Source of the DNA: Sphingobacteriaceae bacterium
Lineage (GTDB): Bacteria; Bacteroidota; Bacteroidia; B-17B0; Aurantibacillaceae
NCBI GenBank assembly: GCA_947453445.1
Contig: CANGGP010000011.1
Span: 1 to 64,000, forward strand
Direction of reading: 5' to 3'
Length of the DNA stretch: 64,000 nucleotides
In this document: piece by piece, positions 42,304-52,048 of the stretch
Position numbering within the stretch: the first letter of the stretch is position 1
Layout: each line of letters begins with the position of its first letter
The notes under the pieces: generated by a model
What the model was told of the DNA's origin: nothing
What the model saw: the letters and a program-made list of their open reading frames with translations, nothing else
Database searches by the model: none
Position numbers and translations under genes: made by a program

Positions 42304-45033
42304 ATGAAAAATCTACTCGTACTTATTCTCTTTGTTATAACACAAATCTCCATTGCTTCCAACATCAAGGGTTTTGTGCATGATTCATTAAATGGCGACC
42401 CTGTGGTTGGCGGTACAGTGCATTTAAAGAACACCAAATTTGTGAGTTACATTAATTTGGATGGAAGTTTTGAAATTAAAAATGTACCGGCCGGTTCATA
42501 TGTGATTGTGGTTTCTTTTATTGGGTATAACACATTAGAAAAGCAAGTGGAAGTTCAGGAAGACAAAAACCTTTCATTTAAATTTAAACTGGTGGAAGCA
42601 TTCAATCAACTCACCGAAATAACGGTTACAGGTAAAGCGGATGAAGGCTCAGAAGCACAAAGTAGAAAAATAGAACAAAATTCTGACAACGTCATCAGTT
42701 CCTTAAGTGCCAAAGCCATTCAAGTATCGCCGGATATTGCCGTTGGCAACGTGATGCAAAGGGTTTCAGGTGTATCCATTGTTCGTAATGGAAATGGCGA
42801 TGGTCAATACGCCGTGATTCGCGGCATGGAACAGCGCTATAATTATACCACCGTTAACGGCATTAAGATTCCTAGTCCGGATAATAAAAACCGATACATT
42901 CCCATGGATATTTTTCCGGCAGATTTATTAGAACGTTTGGAAGTTGTAAAAGCATTAACGCCCAATATGGAAGGCGATGCCATTGGCGGGGCGATGAACA
43001 TGGCCATGAAATCGGCACCCAATGCTTTTTTGTTAAACGCCAGTATGTCGGGCGGTTACAGCTCAGTCTTATCAAATCATCCTTTTAGTACCTTTAATAC
43101 CAAGAACTTAAATTTTAAAGCGCCATCTGAAATACATGGCAATAATTATGTTTCTCAAGTAAGTGATTATTCAATCAATTCTTTAAAGTATCACAATGTT
43201 ACATTACCCATCAGTAGCACTTATGCCTTAACCATCGGCAACCGTTTCTTTAAAAATAAACTGGGCGTATTGGTGGCCGCAAGTTACCAGCATATGTACC
43301 GTAGCCACAATGGATTGTTTTATCAAATTGCTGAGCAACCAAATCCGGGCAATGTTGTTTCTAACAATGGCATTGAAAATAGAAATTACTCTTCTTTACA
43401 AGGAAGGAGCGGTGTTCATATTAACCTGGATTATAATTTAAATGCAAGGACCAAATTTCATTTGTACAATATTTTTGCGCAATTGGATGAAACACAGCAC
43501 CGATACCGCGAGGAAGTAAGAACCACCAGCTATGGTGAATATTCAAACCACAACCGTTCGATGTTTCAACGACAACGCGTGAACAGTACCTCATTTAAAA
43601 TTGAACAAACCATTTTTAAGGGTCTTAAAGTAAACGCATTATTAAATTACGCAATAGCGTCGAATATTATTCCTGATCAATTGGAATTGAATGTAAAAAC
43701 AAAAATTGACAGGAATTCCATCACCGGTCAATTAACTGATCCGGGTGATTTTATCAATGATTTAACGCACAGATGGTATCACAACAGCGACAAAGACAAA
43801 GGGGTTTATTATAACTTGGTTTATCAAATTATTCCTGCCATTGAAATATCGGCAGGGGGATTGTACAAAACCAAAGACAAGGAAAATTTTTATACTGAAA
43901 ATAAATTAAGCGCTTTTGGTCCGAGTTCAGCCGGACAAGCATATTCGGGCATTGACAATGTGAATTTTATTTTCTTTCCCACTTACAATGCCATGGCAGA
44001 TTCAACGGATCCAAAAAACTACAAGGCAAAAGAAATAATCAAAGCCAATTACGCACAAGCTAAAATAGTGATACTAAAAAAATTACAAGTTGTGGGTGGT
44101 TTACGCATCGAACAAACAACACAATCCTACACCTCCGCTATTTCGCCCTTATTAGCAGGCAAATCGGGTTCTGTTACCTATCGTGATCTTTTACCTAGTG
44201 TGCATTTTAAATTTGCACTCAACAAATTAAGCAATATCCGTTTATCTTATTTTAAAGGAATTAGTCGTCCTGCCCTTTTTGAATTGGTGAATGCCCCAAA
44301 TATTGGAGATTATTACACTGAAAGCGGCAATCCTTATTTGAAGCATACAAAATCGACCAATTACGATTTGCGTTATGAGTTTTTTCCAAAAAATGATGAA
44401 CAGCTAATTGTAGGTGTATTTTATAAAAACATCATTAATCCGATTGAATATAGTTTTGCGCAGGTTGGCAATAATTTTTACGTGTATCAACCAAGTAATT
44501 TTGGTAATGCCGTTAATTATGGTTTTGAATTTGTAGGTGCGAAGTTTTACAAAAAGTTTGGACTTTCGGGCAATTATACTTTTACAGAATCTTCCATCAC
44601 CACGTCTAAGCGTATCGTAGAAGCCAATGGCACACCAAGTTCAAAAGATTATACCAGACCATTGCAAGGCCAATCAAAACACATTGCCAATTTATCTTTC
44701 ATTTATAAAAATTCAAAAATCGGAACAGATGCAAGAATTTCGTATGTGTACACAGGTGAGAGAATTAGTATTGTGTCGGCTTTTTATGGTTTAGATTATT
44801 GGCAAAGACCAACGAGTCAATTAGATTTTTCAGCCGAAAAAAGTATCGGTAAAAAATTTGTCATCTATACAAAAATTACCAATCTGTTAAACAACAAAAC
44901 CATAGTTGAAATCAGAACACTATTGCCTGACTATTTTGTAGGAAGTCCGGGTCAGTCAAGAAGCGATAGAGTACTCACTGTTTCTGATGCTTACGGCCAA
45001 ACCTATTTATTAGGCATGCGATATAAATTTTAA
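42304..45033 (+). CDS. TonB-dependent outer-membrane receptor
   Basis: The 909-aa protein has a signal peptide and a CarboxypepD_reg-like domain at about 20-105 (GFVHDSLNGDPVVGGTVHLK). The plug domain (about 115-230) reads SPDIAVGNVMQRVSGVSI, YAVIRGMEQRYNYTTVNG and EVVKALTPNMEGDAIGG. The barrel follows and ends with an aromatic C-terminus (LGMRYKF). It imports a ligand using TonB energy. The ligand is not known; the beta-helix lipoprotein gene 27 bp downstream and the phosphatases nearby make a phosphorylated compound plausible (inference). Confidence 0.92.
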   Translation: MKNLLVLILFVITQISIASNIKGFVHDSLNGDPVVGGTVHLKNTKFVSYINLDGSFEIKNVPAGSYVIVVSFIGYNTLEKQVEVQEDKNLSFKFKLVEAFNQLTEITVTGKADEGSEAQSRKIEQNSDNVISSLSAKAIQVSPDIAVGNVMQRVSGVSIVRNGNGDGQYAVIRGMEQRYNYTTVNGIKIPSPDNKNRYIPMDIFPADLLERLEVVKALTPNMEGDAIGGAMNMAMKSAPNAFLLNASMSGGYSSVLSNHPFSTFNTKNLNFKAPSEIHGNNYVSQVSDYSINSLKYHNVTLPISSTYALTIGNRFFKNKLGVLVAASYQHMYRSHNGLFYQIAEQPNPGNVVSNNGIENRNYSSLQGRSGVHINLDYNLNARTKFHLYNIFAQLDETQHRYREEVRTTSYGEYSNHNRSMFQRQRVNSTSFKIEQTIFKGLKVNALLNYAIASNIIPDQLELNVKTKIDRNSITGQLTDPGDFINDLTHRWYHNSDKDKGVYYNLVYQIIPAIEISAGGLYKTKDKENFYTENKLSAFGPSSAGQAYSGIDNVNFIFFPTYNAMADSTDPKNYKAKEIIKANYAQAKIVILKKLQVVGGLRIEQTTQSYTSAISPLLAGKSGSVTYRDLLPSVHFKFALNKLSNIRLSYFKGISRPALFELVNAPNIGDYYTESGNPYLKHTKSTNYDLRYEFFPKNDEQLIVGVFYKNIINPIEYSFAQVGNNFYVYQPSNFGNAVNYGFEFVGAKFYKKFGLSGNYTFTESSITTSKRIVEANGTPSSKDYTRPLQGQSKHIANLSFIYKNSKIGTDARISYVYTGERISIVSAFYGLDYWQRPTSQLDFSAEKSIGKKFVIYTKITNLLNNKTIVEIRTLLPDYFVGSPGQSRSDRVLTVSDAYGQTYLLGMRYKF

Positions 45034-45059
45034 TCATCTAAAAAATCAAAACAAAAAAA

Positions 45060-46559
45060 ATGAAAAATCAAACAAAAAAAATCAGCTATATAATAGGCGT
45101 AGGGGTCTTCGCCTTATTCATAGCAGCAATTTCATCTTGTAAAAAGTCGAGTGCTACAACCACAGATGATGAGCAAGTAACCGTTTCAGCACCGCTTTTC
45201 TCGGTAGGTCAACCGGTTGACAACTCTAAACCGCTTTGTAATGCCATTAAAGGAACCATGAAAGAAGGTTTGGAATACCACATTGGTTGCGACGTTACTG
45301 TGAACAAAGGCGATACATTATTGGTTCAACAAGGTGCTAAAATTTATTTCGATGGTAACTATAATATTATTGTTAGAGGTTCGATTGTGTGTTTGGGTAC
45401 AAAAGAAAAACCAATTTGGTTTACTGTAAAAGACTTGGCTAAAACGGATGTTGCCGGCGCAAGTATATTAACTGATCCTGCTTACGTTGGTAAATGGGGC
45501 GGCATTTTAGGTGATACCAGTACCAAAATGATGATCTTTAAATGGACACACGTTGAATTTGGTTGCGGACCATTGGCTACTTCACCGGTATACGGTATGT
45601 CGGGCGGTGGTAAACCTGCGTATATGTTAAACGTTGTGAATCCTGATGGTTTATTTGTATTGGAAGATTCATGGATTTATGGTGGTGTTGATGATCCTAT
45701 CCGTATTCAAGGTGGTCATATTCACGTGATGAGAAACACTTTTGAAAAAGGTGGTTTAACCGGTGGAGAATATTTAAACATTAAATCGGGTACTGTTGGA
45801 AACGTGGCTTACAATTTAATGATTGGGGCTGCTACAAATGGTGTAAAACCTTCAAACAACGGAAGCCGTGGTCAAGTTACCACAATTTACGCTTACAACA
45901 ATACCTTTGTTGAATCAGGTTATCGTCGTGCATCAGCTGGTCGTGGTGGTTCAATTAATTTTGAAGAAGGATCACGTGGTAAGGCATTTAATAATTTGAT
46001 TGTGAATTGTCGTTATGGTTTACGCATTGTTGGTTATGATGGTTCTTACAGCGGTAATGCTTTAAAGGCGGCTGATTTTGCTAACATTGATTATGGTTAC
46101 AACTATAACTATTGTGATTCATTAAAATTGGCAAATCAAATTTATCCTGTGCCATTTTCAACTGTACCTAAATCAACTGATATTCCTGCCATCGCAGGTT
46201 GGTTGCCGGCAAATTATTTAACTTGTTTAACTGCTTCAACAGCTGCTTGTGATATTTATGACGGTACTCCGGTTGTTGGTCAAAACGATCCTCAATTTGT
46301 TAACTTCCCTGTAAAACAAAACAGAAACTTAGGTACTGTGGCTTATGCTACAGGTTGGGATTTTCATTTGAAATCAACTTCACCGGCTTTAAACAAAGGT
46401 TTCACAGGATTTGTGCCTTTGGCTGATGGTGTTGTATTTGGAACACCTGCTGTATCTTATAAAATTAAAGTAGATGCTAAATTTGGTGCAACTGAAATTA
46501 CACCTCCGGGTGCTGATATTGGTGCTTACCAATCGAGCGGAAAAGGTAACCAGCATTAA
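45060..46559 (+). CDS. Lipoprotein with right-handed beta-helix region
   Basis: The 499-aa protein has lipobox ISSC (Cys 27) followed by KKSS. Residues about 60-420 have repeated short strands typical of parallel beta-helix folds: GDTLLVQQGAKIYFDGNYNIIVRG, SWIYGGVDDPIRIQGGHIHVMRNTF and GKAFNNLIVNCRYGLRIVG. No polysaccharide-lyase active site is obvious. It is 27 bp after the TonB receptor and probably forms a surface binding pair with it, in the place where SusD would be in Sus systems. It is followed by a strong terminator. Confidence 0.75.
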   Translation: MKNQTKKISYIIGVGVFALFIAAISSCKKSSATTTDDEQVTVSAPLFSVGQPVDNSKPLCNAIKGTMKEGLEYHIGCDVTVNKGDTLLVQQGAKIYFDGNYNIIVRGSIVCLGTKEKPIWFTVKDLAKTDVAGASILTDPAYVGKWGGILGDTSTKMMIFKWTHVEFGCGPLATSPVYGMSGGGKPAYMLNVVNPDGLFVLEDSWIYGGVDDPIRIQGGHIHVMRNTFEKGGLTGGEYLNIKSGTVGNVAYNLMIGAATNGVKPSNNGSRGQVTTIYAYNNTFVESGYRRASAGRGGSINFEEGSRGKAFNNLIVNCRYGLRIVGYDGSYSGNALKAADFANIDYGYNYNYCDSLKLANQIYPVPFSTVPKSTDIPAIAGWLPANYLTCLTASTAACDIYDGTPVVGQNDPQFVNFPVKQNRNLGTVAYATGWDFHLKSTSPALNKGFTGFVPLADGVVFGTPAVSYKIKVDAKFGATEITPPGADIGAYQSSGKGNQH

Positions 46560-46868
46560 GATTTTTCATTTTTTTCTAAAGCAGCGTTTTTATTCAATGA
46601 ATAAAGGCGCTGCTTTTTTATTTCATTTTTGATTAAATGAATTCGCGGTATTAAAATTCGAAAATGGATACAATTGAATTTTCATTCAAATTTTTAAAAA
46701 CAATCAAATTTGTTGTTCAATGTCCAAGACACTTATCAATTCTGATTTAAAACTGTATTAATGAATATACCATTACGACATTATTGTGTTTTAATTAAAT
46801 GCGATTCCCTACAAGTACAATTTCCTTTTAATGTTACAACTTTGCAAGCGAAAACATATTTATAAAAA
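46560..46868. other. Intergenic region, 309 bp
   Basis: It contains the terminator below and, at 46834-46845, TTACAACTTTGC, a likely promoter element shared with the TonB receptor gene at 42304. No 11-bp TAACAT repeat was found here. No gene is supported. Confidence 0.6.
46578..46619 (+). terminator. Rho-independent terminator after the beta-helix lipoprotein
   Basis: AAAGCAGCG (46578-46586) pairs with CGCTGCTTT (46608-46616), followed by a T run; an inner TTATTC/GAATAA pairing extends the stem. It ends the 42304-46559 operon. Confidence 0.85.
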
Positions 46869-48746
46869 ATGAAATCAAAAATCTTATCCTTTCTCTTAAT
46901 AAACGGTTTAACGCTTGCCTCTCAAAACCACAGCCACCTTGAAATTCCATCTGTACTAAAAGAATTTTCTTATTCTGACTGTCAGTTAACACTTTCAAAA
47001 AATGCTCAGTCGTTAAAAGAACTTGGCAAAAAAGACGTCTACAATTATTCTAATTTCTCAACATTAGCAAAAGGCGCTGACACAGGTCTCGAAATTGATT
47101 TAAAAAAACCAGGCTTAAATGGTTCTGTAGCTTACGGTCCTTATAATGCCGAAGCTGAATTTCCGACCGTATCATTTTTACCCAAAACTGTAAAATTAAG
47201 TGATGGCAAAGCCTTACTGGAATTAAAATCGGTTTTCACCAAAGCGAACGATTTTTTTAAATTGGCTGAAAAAGCGCAAGGCATCATCGGTTATCGAATA
47301 ATGGATAACGAAGGCCGAATTGTTTACGAAGGCAGATGTGCTTTTACCGGCAAAGGTCCTTACAAAGTATTACCCGCTATCAATGAAGGTCCATTCGTAA
47401 ATCTAATGAACGAAAACGGTTGTACAATATCATTTGAAACCCAAGCAGCACTTAAAACAAAAATTACAATTGGTACTCTAAGTTTTGAAGATGAACAAGC
47501 AAGCAAACACCATGAAATAAAAATAAGTGGATTACAAGCCTCAACACAATATACTTACCAAATCACCTATGGTGATCGCAAAGACAATTTTAAATTTACA
47601 ACTGCTGCAAGGGCAGGCAGTAGAACGCCATTTACTTTCGCTTTCGCAAGTGCAAATCGTGCCAATACCGGCGGTGGTGAAAAAGATTTTGGCGGCACCA
47701 ATTATCAAACTACACGGGCCATAATGGCGGCTGCCTTACAAAATAAGGCCGTATTTATGCAAAACATGGGCGACATCACAAATGGTGGCAATACGGGTCA
47801 AGATGGTCATCTTTTAGAATATGCAAATTTTAAAAGGGCTTTGGAACCTTTTTGGAGTAAGGTGCCTGTGTATTTAGGATTCGGTGATCATGAAGTAAAC
47901 TATTATGCTTTTGAGGTAGATACAGTTTTAAAAAAATCTGCTAAAATAGATCGATTTCCCTACGCAACAGAATCGGGTGAAGCAGGTTTTGCAAAGGCAT
48001 TTGTACATCCTCAGAATGGACCTGATAGCGAAGATGGCGCGGTTTATGACCCTAACAACAGTAGCATCGATTTTCCAACTTATAAAGAAAATGTGTATTC
48101 ATATACTTACGATAATGTTGCCATGATTGTGTTAAACACAGAATATTGGAAAGCACAAGATCCAAAAGTTAGCGGTTCACCCGAAGGTTATATCATGGAT
48201 GTGCAATTAAAATGGTTAAGTGAAACCATTCAGAAATTTGAAAATGATGGCAACATTGATCACATTTTTGTGAATGTACACAGTGCGGTATTTCCAAACG
48301 GTGATCATGCCAATGGCGCTATGTGGTATGATGGCAGTAACAACGAACGCGCCAAAGTTGCCGGTCAAAAAGTAGAAAAAGGCATATTAGAAAGACGTGA
48401 TGATATTTTGGATATCTGTGTGAACAAGAGCAAAAAATTTCTGGCTTTTATTTCAGGCGACGAACACAATTTTGCATTTCTACAGGTGAACCCAGATTTT
48501 ACGATGTATCCCAAAGATTACACGCTTCCTAAATTAAAACTTAGCAGAACTTTTTATCATATTAATAACGGTGGTGGTGGTTCAGCAGCTTATGCAATTC
48601 TTCCAACCCCATGGTCGGGCCTTTTTCAATTCTTTACTGAACCCCCGGTACTTGCTCTCATTCATGTAAAAGGAAAATCAGTGAGTTTAAGTGCAATCAA
48701 TGCAGAAACTTTTGGACCGGTATGCCAAGAAACTAAATTAAGATAA
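46869..48746 (+). CDS. Exported metallophosphatase of the purple acid/PhoD-like type
   Basis: The 625-aa protein has a signal peptide, an N-terminal beta region with a FnIII-like module (ISGLQASTQYTYQITYGDR, about residues 215-240) and a metallophosphatase domain. Visible metal-site blocks are FAFASANRANTGGG, MQNMGDITNGGN, LGFGDHEVNYY, HIFVNVHSAVFPNGDH and AFISGDEHNFAFL. It probably hydrolyses phosphate esters outside the cytoplasm. Start M1 is followed directly by the signal. Downstream, a second phosphatase follows within 25 bp, so the two are one operon. It lacks a T9SS tail. Confidence 0.82.
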   Translation: MKSKILSFLLINGLTLASQNHSHLEIPSVLKEFSYSDCQLTLSKNAQSLKELGKKDVYNYSNFSTLAKGADTGLEIDLKKPGLNGSVAYGPYNAEAEFPTVSFLPKTVKLSDGKALLELKSVFTKANDFFKLAEKAQGIIGYRIMDNEGRIVYEGRCAFTGKGPYKVLPAINEGPFVNLMNENGCTISFETQAALKTKITIGTLSFEDEQASKHHEIKISGLQASTQYTYQITYGDRKDNFKFTTAARAGSRTPFTFAFASANRANTGGGEKDFGGTNYQTTRAIMAAALQNKAVFMQNMGDITNGGNTGQDGHLLEYANFKRALEPFWSKVPVYLGFGDHEVNYYAFEVDTVLKKSAKIDRFPYATESGEAGFAKAFVHPQNGPDSEDGAVYDPNNSSIDFPTYKENVYSYTYDNVAMIVLNTEYWKAQDPKVSGSPEGYIMDVQLKWLSETIQKFENDGNIDHIFVNVHSAVFPNGDHANGAMWYDGSNNERAKVAGQKVEKGILERRDDILDICVNKSKKFLAFISGDEHNFAFLQVNPDFTMYPKDYTLPKLKLSRTFYHINNGGGGSAAYAILPTPWSGLFQFFTEPPVLALIHVKGKSVSLSAINAETFGPVCQETKLR

Positions 48747-48770
48747 TATAAAACAATTAAAAACAGCAAC

Positions 48771-50207
48771 ATGAAAATTAAAATAAGCCTACTTGCACTT
48801 ACATTAAGTTTAAGTAGTTTAAATGCACAGAACAAAAAAGCAAGTGATGATTTTGTTGTAAAACCTTATTTGCAAATTGGTGTCCATCCAAGTCCACAAA
48901 GTTTGCAATTACTTTGGCAAAGCATTGACACCACTGCATCTTGGCAATTGGAGCATAAGGTAGAGGAAAAGGGAACTTGGAAAAAAAAGGAAATAACGAC
49001 TTACTCAAAAGTACTTGCTAAAGGAATAAAAGCACGTCGTGTTTATCATGCGGCATTAACTGATTTGATTCCGGGTTCAGTTTTTAACTACAGGGTGATA
49101 AAGAACGGTAAGGTTGTTTTTACGGCGGAAGCCAAAGCACCTAAAAATGACAAACAGGCTTTTCGATTTGTGGCGTTCGGTGATATTGGGGCAGGCACGT
49201 TACAGCAAAAATTGCTTGCAAACAGGGCCGCTCAGTTAAAACCTGATTTGGTAATTGTGCCCGGTGATATTGTTTATGAAAGGGGATTAATTTCAGAATA
49301 TGATAAAAACTTCTGGCCAATTTATAATACTGATATTACAAGTGATTCAGGCGCAGCCATGTTGCGATCGGTTCCTTTTGTGTCGGCACCGGGAAATCAT
49401 GACACCGATACACGCGATCTTAATCAATATCCGGATGCATTGGCTTATTATTTATTTTGGGAACAGCCGCTTAACGGTCCGCTTTGTGCCGAAGGTGGTC
49501 CGTTTGTGCCTAAACTCATTGCCTCAGATGAAAACCGAAAACCATTTATTGAGGGCGCAGGCGATGCTTATCCGCGCATGACCAATTATTCTTTCGATTA
49601 TGGGAATGCCCATTGGACCATTATTGATTCTAATCCTTATGTTGATTTTACTGATACAACATTAAATAATTGGGTGGCAAGAGATTTGGCAACAGCGAAA
49701 AATGCAGCTTGGCGTTTTATTGTATTTCATCATCCGGGTTTTAATTCAGCACGCGAACACTATGAACAACAACAAATGCGTTTACTTACACCAATTTTTG
49801 AAGCAGGAAAAGTTGACGTTGTATTCAATGGTCACGTACACAATTATCAACGAACATTTCCAATGACATTTGTTCCGGATAAAAAAGGAACCTTGTTGGT
49901 TGGCGGTAAAGAAGGCAAAACACCCAGGGGACGCGTGGTAAATGGCAAATGGAAATTGGATAAAACTTTTGACGGTAAAACCGATACAACGCCTGAAGGC
50001 ATTGTTTATGTAATCACCGGGGCGGGAGGACAAAGCTTATATAATCCAGAACAAAACAATGATCCTGATTCGTGGCAAAAATTCACTGACAAATTTGTTT
50101 CCAATATTCACTCTTTAACCATTGCTGAAGTAGATGGAAATAAGTTGACCATCCGCCAAGTTACGGCTGAAGGCAAAGAAGTGGACGCATTTATCATCAC
50201 CAAATAA
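48771..50207 (+). CDS. Purple acid phosphatase-like metallophosphoesterase
   Basis: The 478-aa protein has a signal peptide, an N-terminal PAP-type FnIII domain (about residues 35-125) and the calcineurin-like domain. Metal ligands appear in FRFVAFGDIGAG (Asp), VIVPGDIVYERG, VSAPGNHDTD, FIVFHHPGFNS and VFNGHVHNYQRTFPM. The GHVHNYQR ending is the classic purple acid phosphatase motif. It likely frees phosphate from esters in the periplasm. It is 25 bp after the first phosphatase and 18 bp before the YncE-like gene. Confidence 0.88.
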   Translation: MKIKISLLALTLSLSSLNAQNKKASDDFVVKPYLQIGVHPSPQSLQLLWQSIDTTASWQLEHKVEEKGTWKKKEITTYSKVLAKGIKARRVYHAALTDLIPGSVFNYRVIKNGKVVFTAEAKAPKNDKQAFRFVAFGDIGAGTLQQKLLANRAAQLKPDLVIVPGDIVYERGLISEYDKNFWPIYNTDITSDSGAAMLRSVPFVSAPGNHDTDTRDLNQYPDALAYYLFWEQPLNGPLCAEGGPFVPKLIASDENRKPFIEGAGDAYPRMTNYSFDYGNAHWTIIDSNPYVDFTDTTLNNWVARDLATAKNAAWRFIVFHHPGFNSAREHYEQQQMRLLTPIFEAGKVDVVFNGHVHNYQRTFPMTFVPDKKGTLLVGGKEGKTPRGRVVNGKWKLDKTFDGKTDTTPEGIVYVITGAGGQSLYNPEQNNDPDSWQKFTDKFVSNIHSLTIAEVDGNKLTIRQVTAEGKEVDAFIITK

Positions 50208-50224
50208 TTCAAAATCAATTAAGC

Positions 50225-51226
50225 ATGAAAAAATTACTTTTAATCGGCAGCCTTTTGTTGGCGTGTATCAACAATCAAGCACAAGAAAAAATAGAATTCA
50301 AATTGTCAAAAAAGATTGCATTACCCGGCAACGGCAAATGGGATTATATGAGCGTAGATAATGACAGTAAACGCTTATATGTTTCTCACGCCGACCGAGT
50401 GCATGTAATTGATTTGAGCAATGACCAGCCAATTGCAGAATGGACAGGACTTGCCAATGTGCATGGTATTGCATTTAGCAAAAAGCAGAATAAAGTGTAT
50501 GTTGCAAATACCAACGATAACAATGTGGTAATTTTTGATGCAAAAAGTTTAACAAAAACGAAAACGATTGAACTTAAAGGCGCCATAAAGCCTGATTGCA
50601 TTTTTTTTGATGAGTTTTCGCAAAAGGCTTTTGTGTTTTGCGGCAAAAGCAATAATACTTATGTGTTGGATGCCAAAACGGATGAAGTACTTGCTGTTAT
50701 TGATATGGGAGGCAAGCCTGAATTTGCTTGCAGCGATGATAAAGGATTTGTTTACAACAACATTGAAGACAAAAATGAAGTGGTTGTGATAGATGCAAAA
50801 CAAAACAAAATCGTGAATCGTTTTTCCTTGCTTGAAAACAAAGCACCAACAGGTTTGGCAATCGATAAAAGCCATGAGCGATTAATGGTGGCTTGTGAAG
50901 AAAGTGAAAAAATGGTGGTCATGGATTTGAAAAGTGGGAAATTAATTGCTGTGATACCAATGGGTAAAAAAACCGATGGCCTAATTTATATGAAAGGAAA
51001 AAGTTTAATTGTCACATCTGATGGTGGCGGTTCAGCTACAATTATCAAGCAGGAAAGTGCAGACAAGTATACTGTACAACAAATCTTAATAACGCAACAG
51101 GGTCTTAAAACCATTTCGTACGAAGAAAAGAAAGCGCGTTTCTTTATTAGTGGTGCCAATTTTGAAGCCGATGGAAAAACCATTGTACCCAATTCATTCG
51201 GCGTTTTTGTGTATACCATGAATTAA
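50225..51226 (+). CDS. Exported YncE-like beta-propeller protein
   Basis: The 333-aa protein has a signal peptide (to about NNQAQ) and seven YVTN-type repeats such as GKWDYMSVDNDSKRLYVSH, AFSKKQNKVYVANTNDNNVV, FVFCGKSNNTYVLDAKTD and AIDKSHERLMVACEESEKM. YncE-like propellers bind ligands or DNA outside the cytoplasm, but their function is poorly known. As the last gene of the phosphatase operon it may be a ligand-binding or sensing component (inference). Confidence 0.82.
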   Translation: MKKLLLIGSLLLACINNQAQEKIEFKLSKKIALPGNGKWDYMSVDNDSKRLYVSHADRVHVIDLSNDQPIAEWTGLANVHGIAFSKKQNKVYVANTNDNNVVIFDAKSLTKTKTIELKGAIKPDCIFFDEFSQKAFVFCGKSNNTYVLDAKTDEVLAVIDMGGKPEFACSDDKGFVYNNIEDKNEVVVIDAKQNKIVNRFSLLENKAPTGLAIDKSHERLMVACEESEKMVVMDLKSGKLIAVIPMGKKTDGLIYMKGKSLIVTSDGGGSATIIKQESADKYTVQQILITQQGLKTISYEEKKARFFISGANFEADGKTIVPNSFGVFVYTMN

Positions 51227-51360
51227 TTGCCAACTACTTTTACTAACAAGAACATTAACGAACCAATACTATTGTTAAAAAGAAAGAAAAGTCAAATCTT
51301 GGCTTAAAAATCAGAAAATAATTAGAATTGCTTTATAGTTTTGTTAATTAAACTAAGGTC

Positions 51361-52038
51361 ATGAAGTTATTAATTGTAGAAGATGAAAGAGAATTATCGA
51401 GCAGTATTTGTGAATATTTGCAAGTAGAAAACTTTTATTGTGATGCGGCGTATGATTATGTTCAAGCCTTGGAAAAAATTGCAACCAATAAATATGATTG
51501 TATTGTACTTGATATTATGTTGCCAAGTGGAAGCGGATTAGACATTTTAAAAACGCTTAAACTTAACAGAAAAGAAGATTCAGTATTAATCATCTCTGCA
51601 AAAAATTCTTTGGAAGACAAGGTAAGCGGCTTAAACCTTGGGGCCGATGATTATTTAACCAAGCCATTTAACTTGGCTGAACTTGGCGCAAGGGTTCAAG
51701 CAGTGTTGCGTCGCAGATCTTTTGAAGGTAATAATCAAGTAATTGTTGGGCCATTAAAATTAGACATCCAAAACAACAGTTTAATGGGTCCAAACGGATT
51801 AATAGAGCTTACACGCAAACAATTTGATTTGCTTGTGTTTTTTATTGGCAACAAAAACCGAGTGATCACTAAAGAAACCATTGTTGAACACTTGTGGGGA
51901 GACAATTGTGATATGTTTGATAATTATGACTTCATTTATACGCACATTAAAAATCTCCGTAAAAAATTAATGGCAGAAGGTTGTCCAAACTATATTAAAG
52001 TGATTTACGGTGTAGGTTATAAATTCGAATTAAATTAA
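51361..52038 (+). CDS. OmpR/PhoB-family response regulator
   Basis: The 225-aa protein has a receiver domain with acidic pocket VEDERE, phospho-acceptor Asp 51 in CIVLDIMLPSG and Lys 101 in YLTKPFN, then a winged-helix DNA-binding domain with ELTRKQFDLLVFFIGN and DFIYTHIKNLRKKL. A TAGTTTTG box is at 51336-51343. Upstream, ACTAACAAGAACATTAACG has TAAC repeats 12 bp apart, a weak candidate autoregulatory site. It forms a pair with the histidine kinase 11 bp downstream. Confidence 0.93.
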   Translation: MKLLIVEDERELSSSICEYLQVENFYCDAAYDYVQALEKIATNKYDCIVLDIMLPSGSGLDILKTLKLNRKEDSVLIISAKNSLEDKVSGLNLGADDYLTKPFNLAELGARVQAVLRRRSFEGNNQVIVGPLKLDIQNNSLMGPNGLIELTRKQFDLLVFFIGNKNRVITKETIVEHLWGDNCDMFDNYDFIYTHIKNLRKKLMAEGCPNYIKVIYGVGYKFELN

Positions 52039-52048
52039 ACAACACAAT

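Noticed and set aside
51241-51260. PHO-box before the response regulator
   Set aside because: TAAC repeats are 12 bp apart rather than 11, so I mention it only as a weak candidate.
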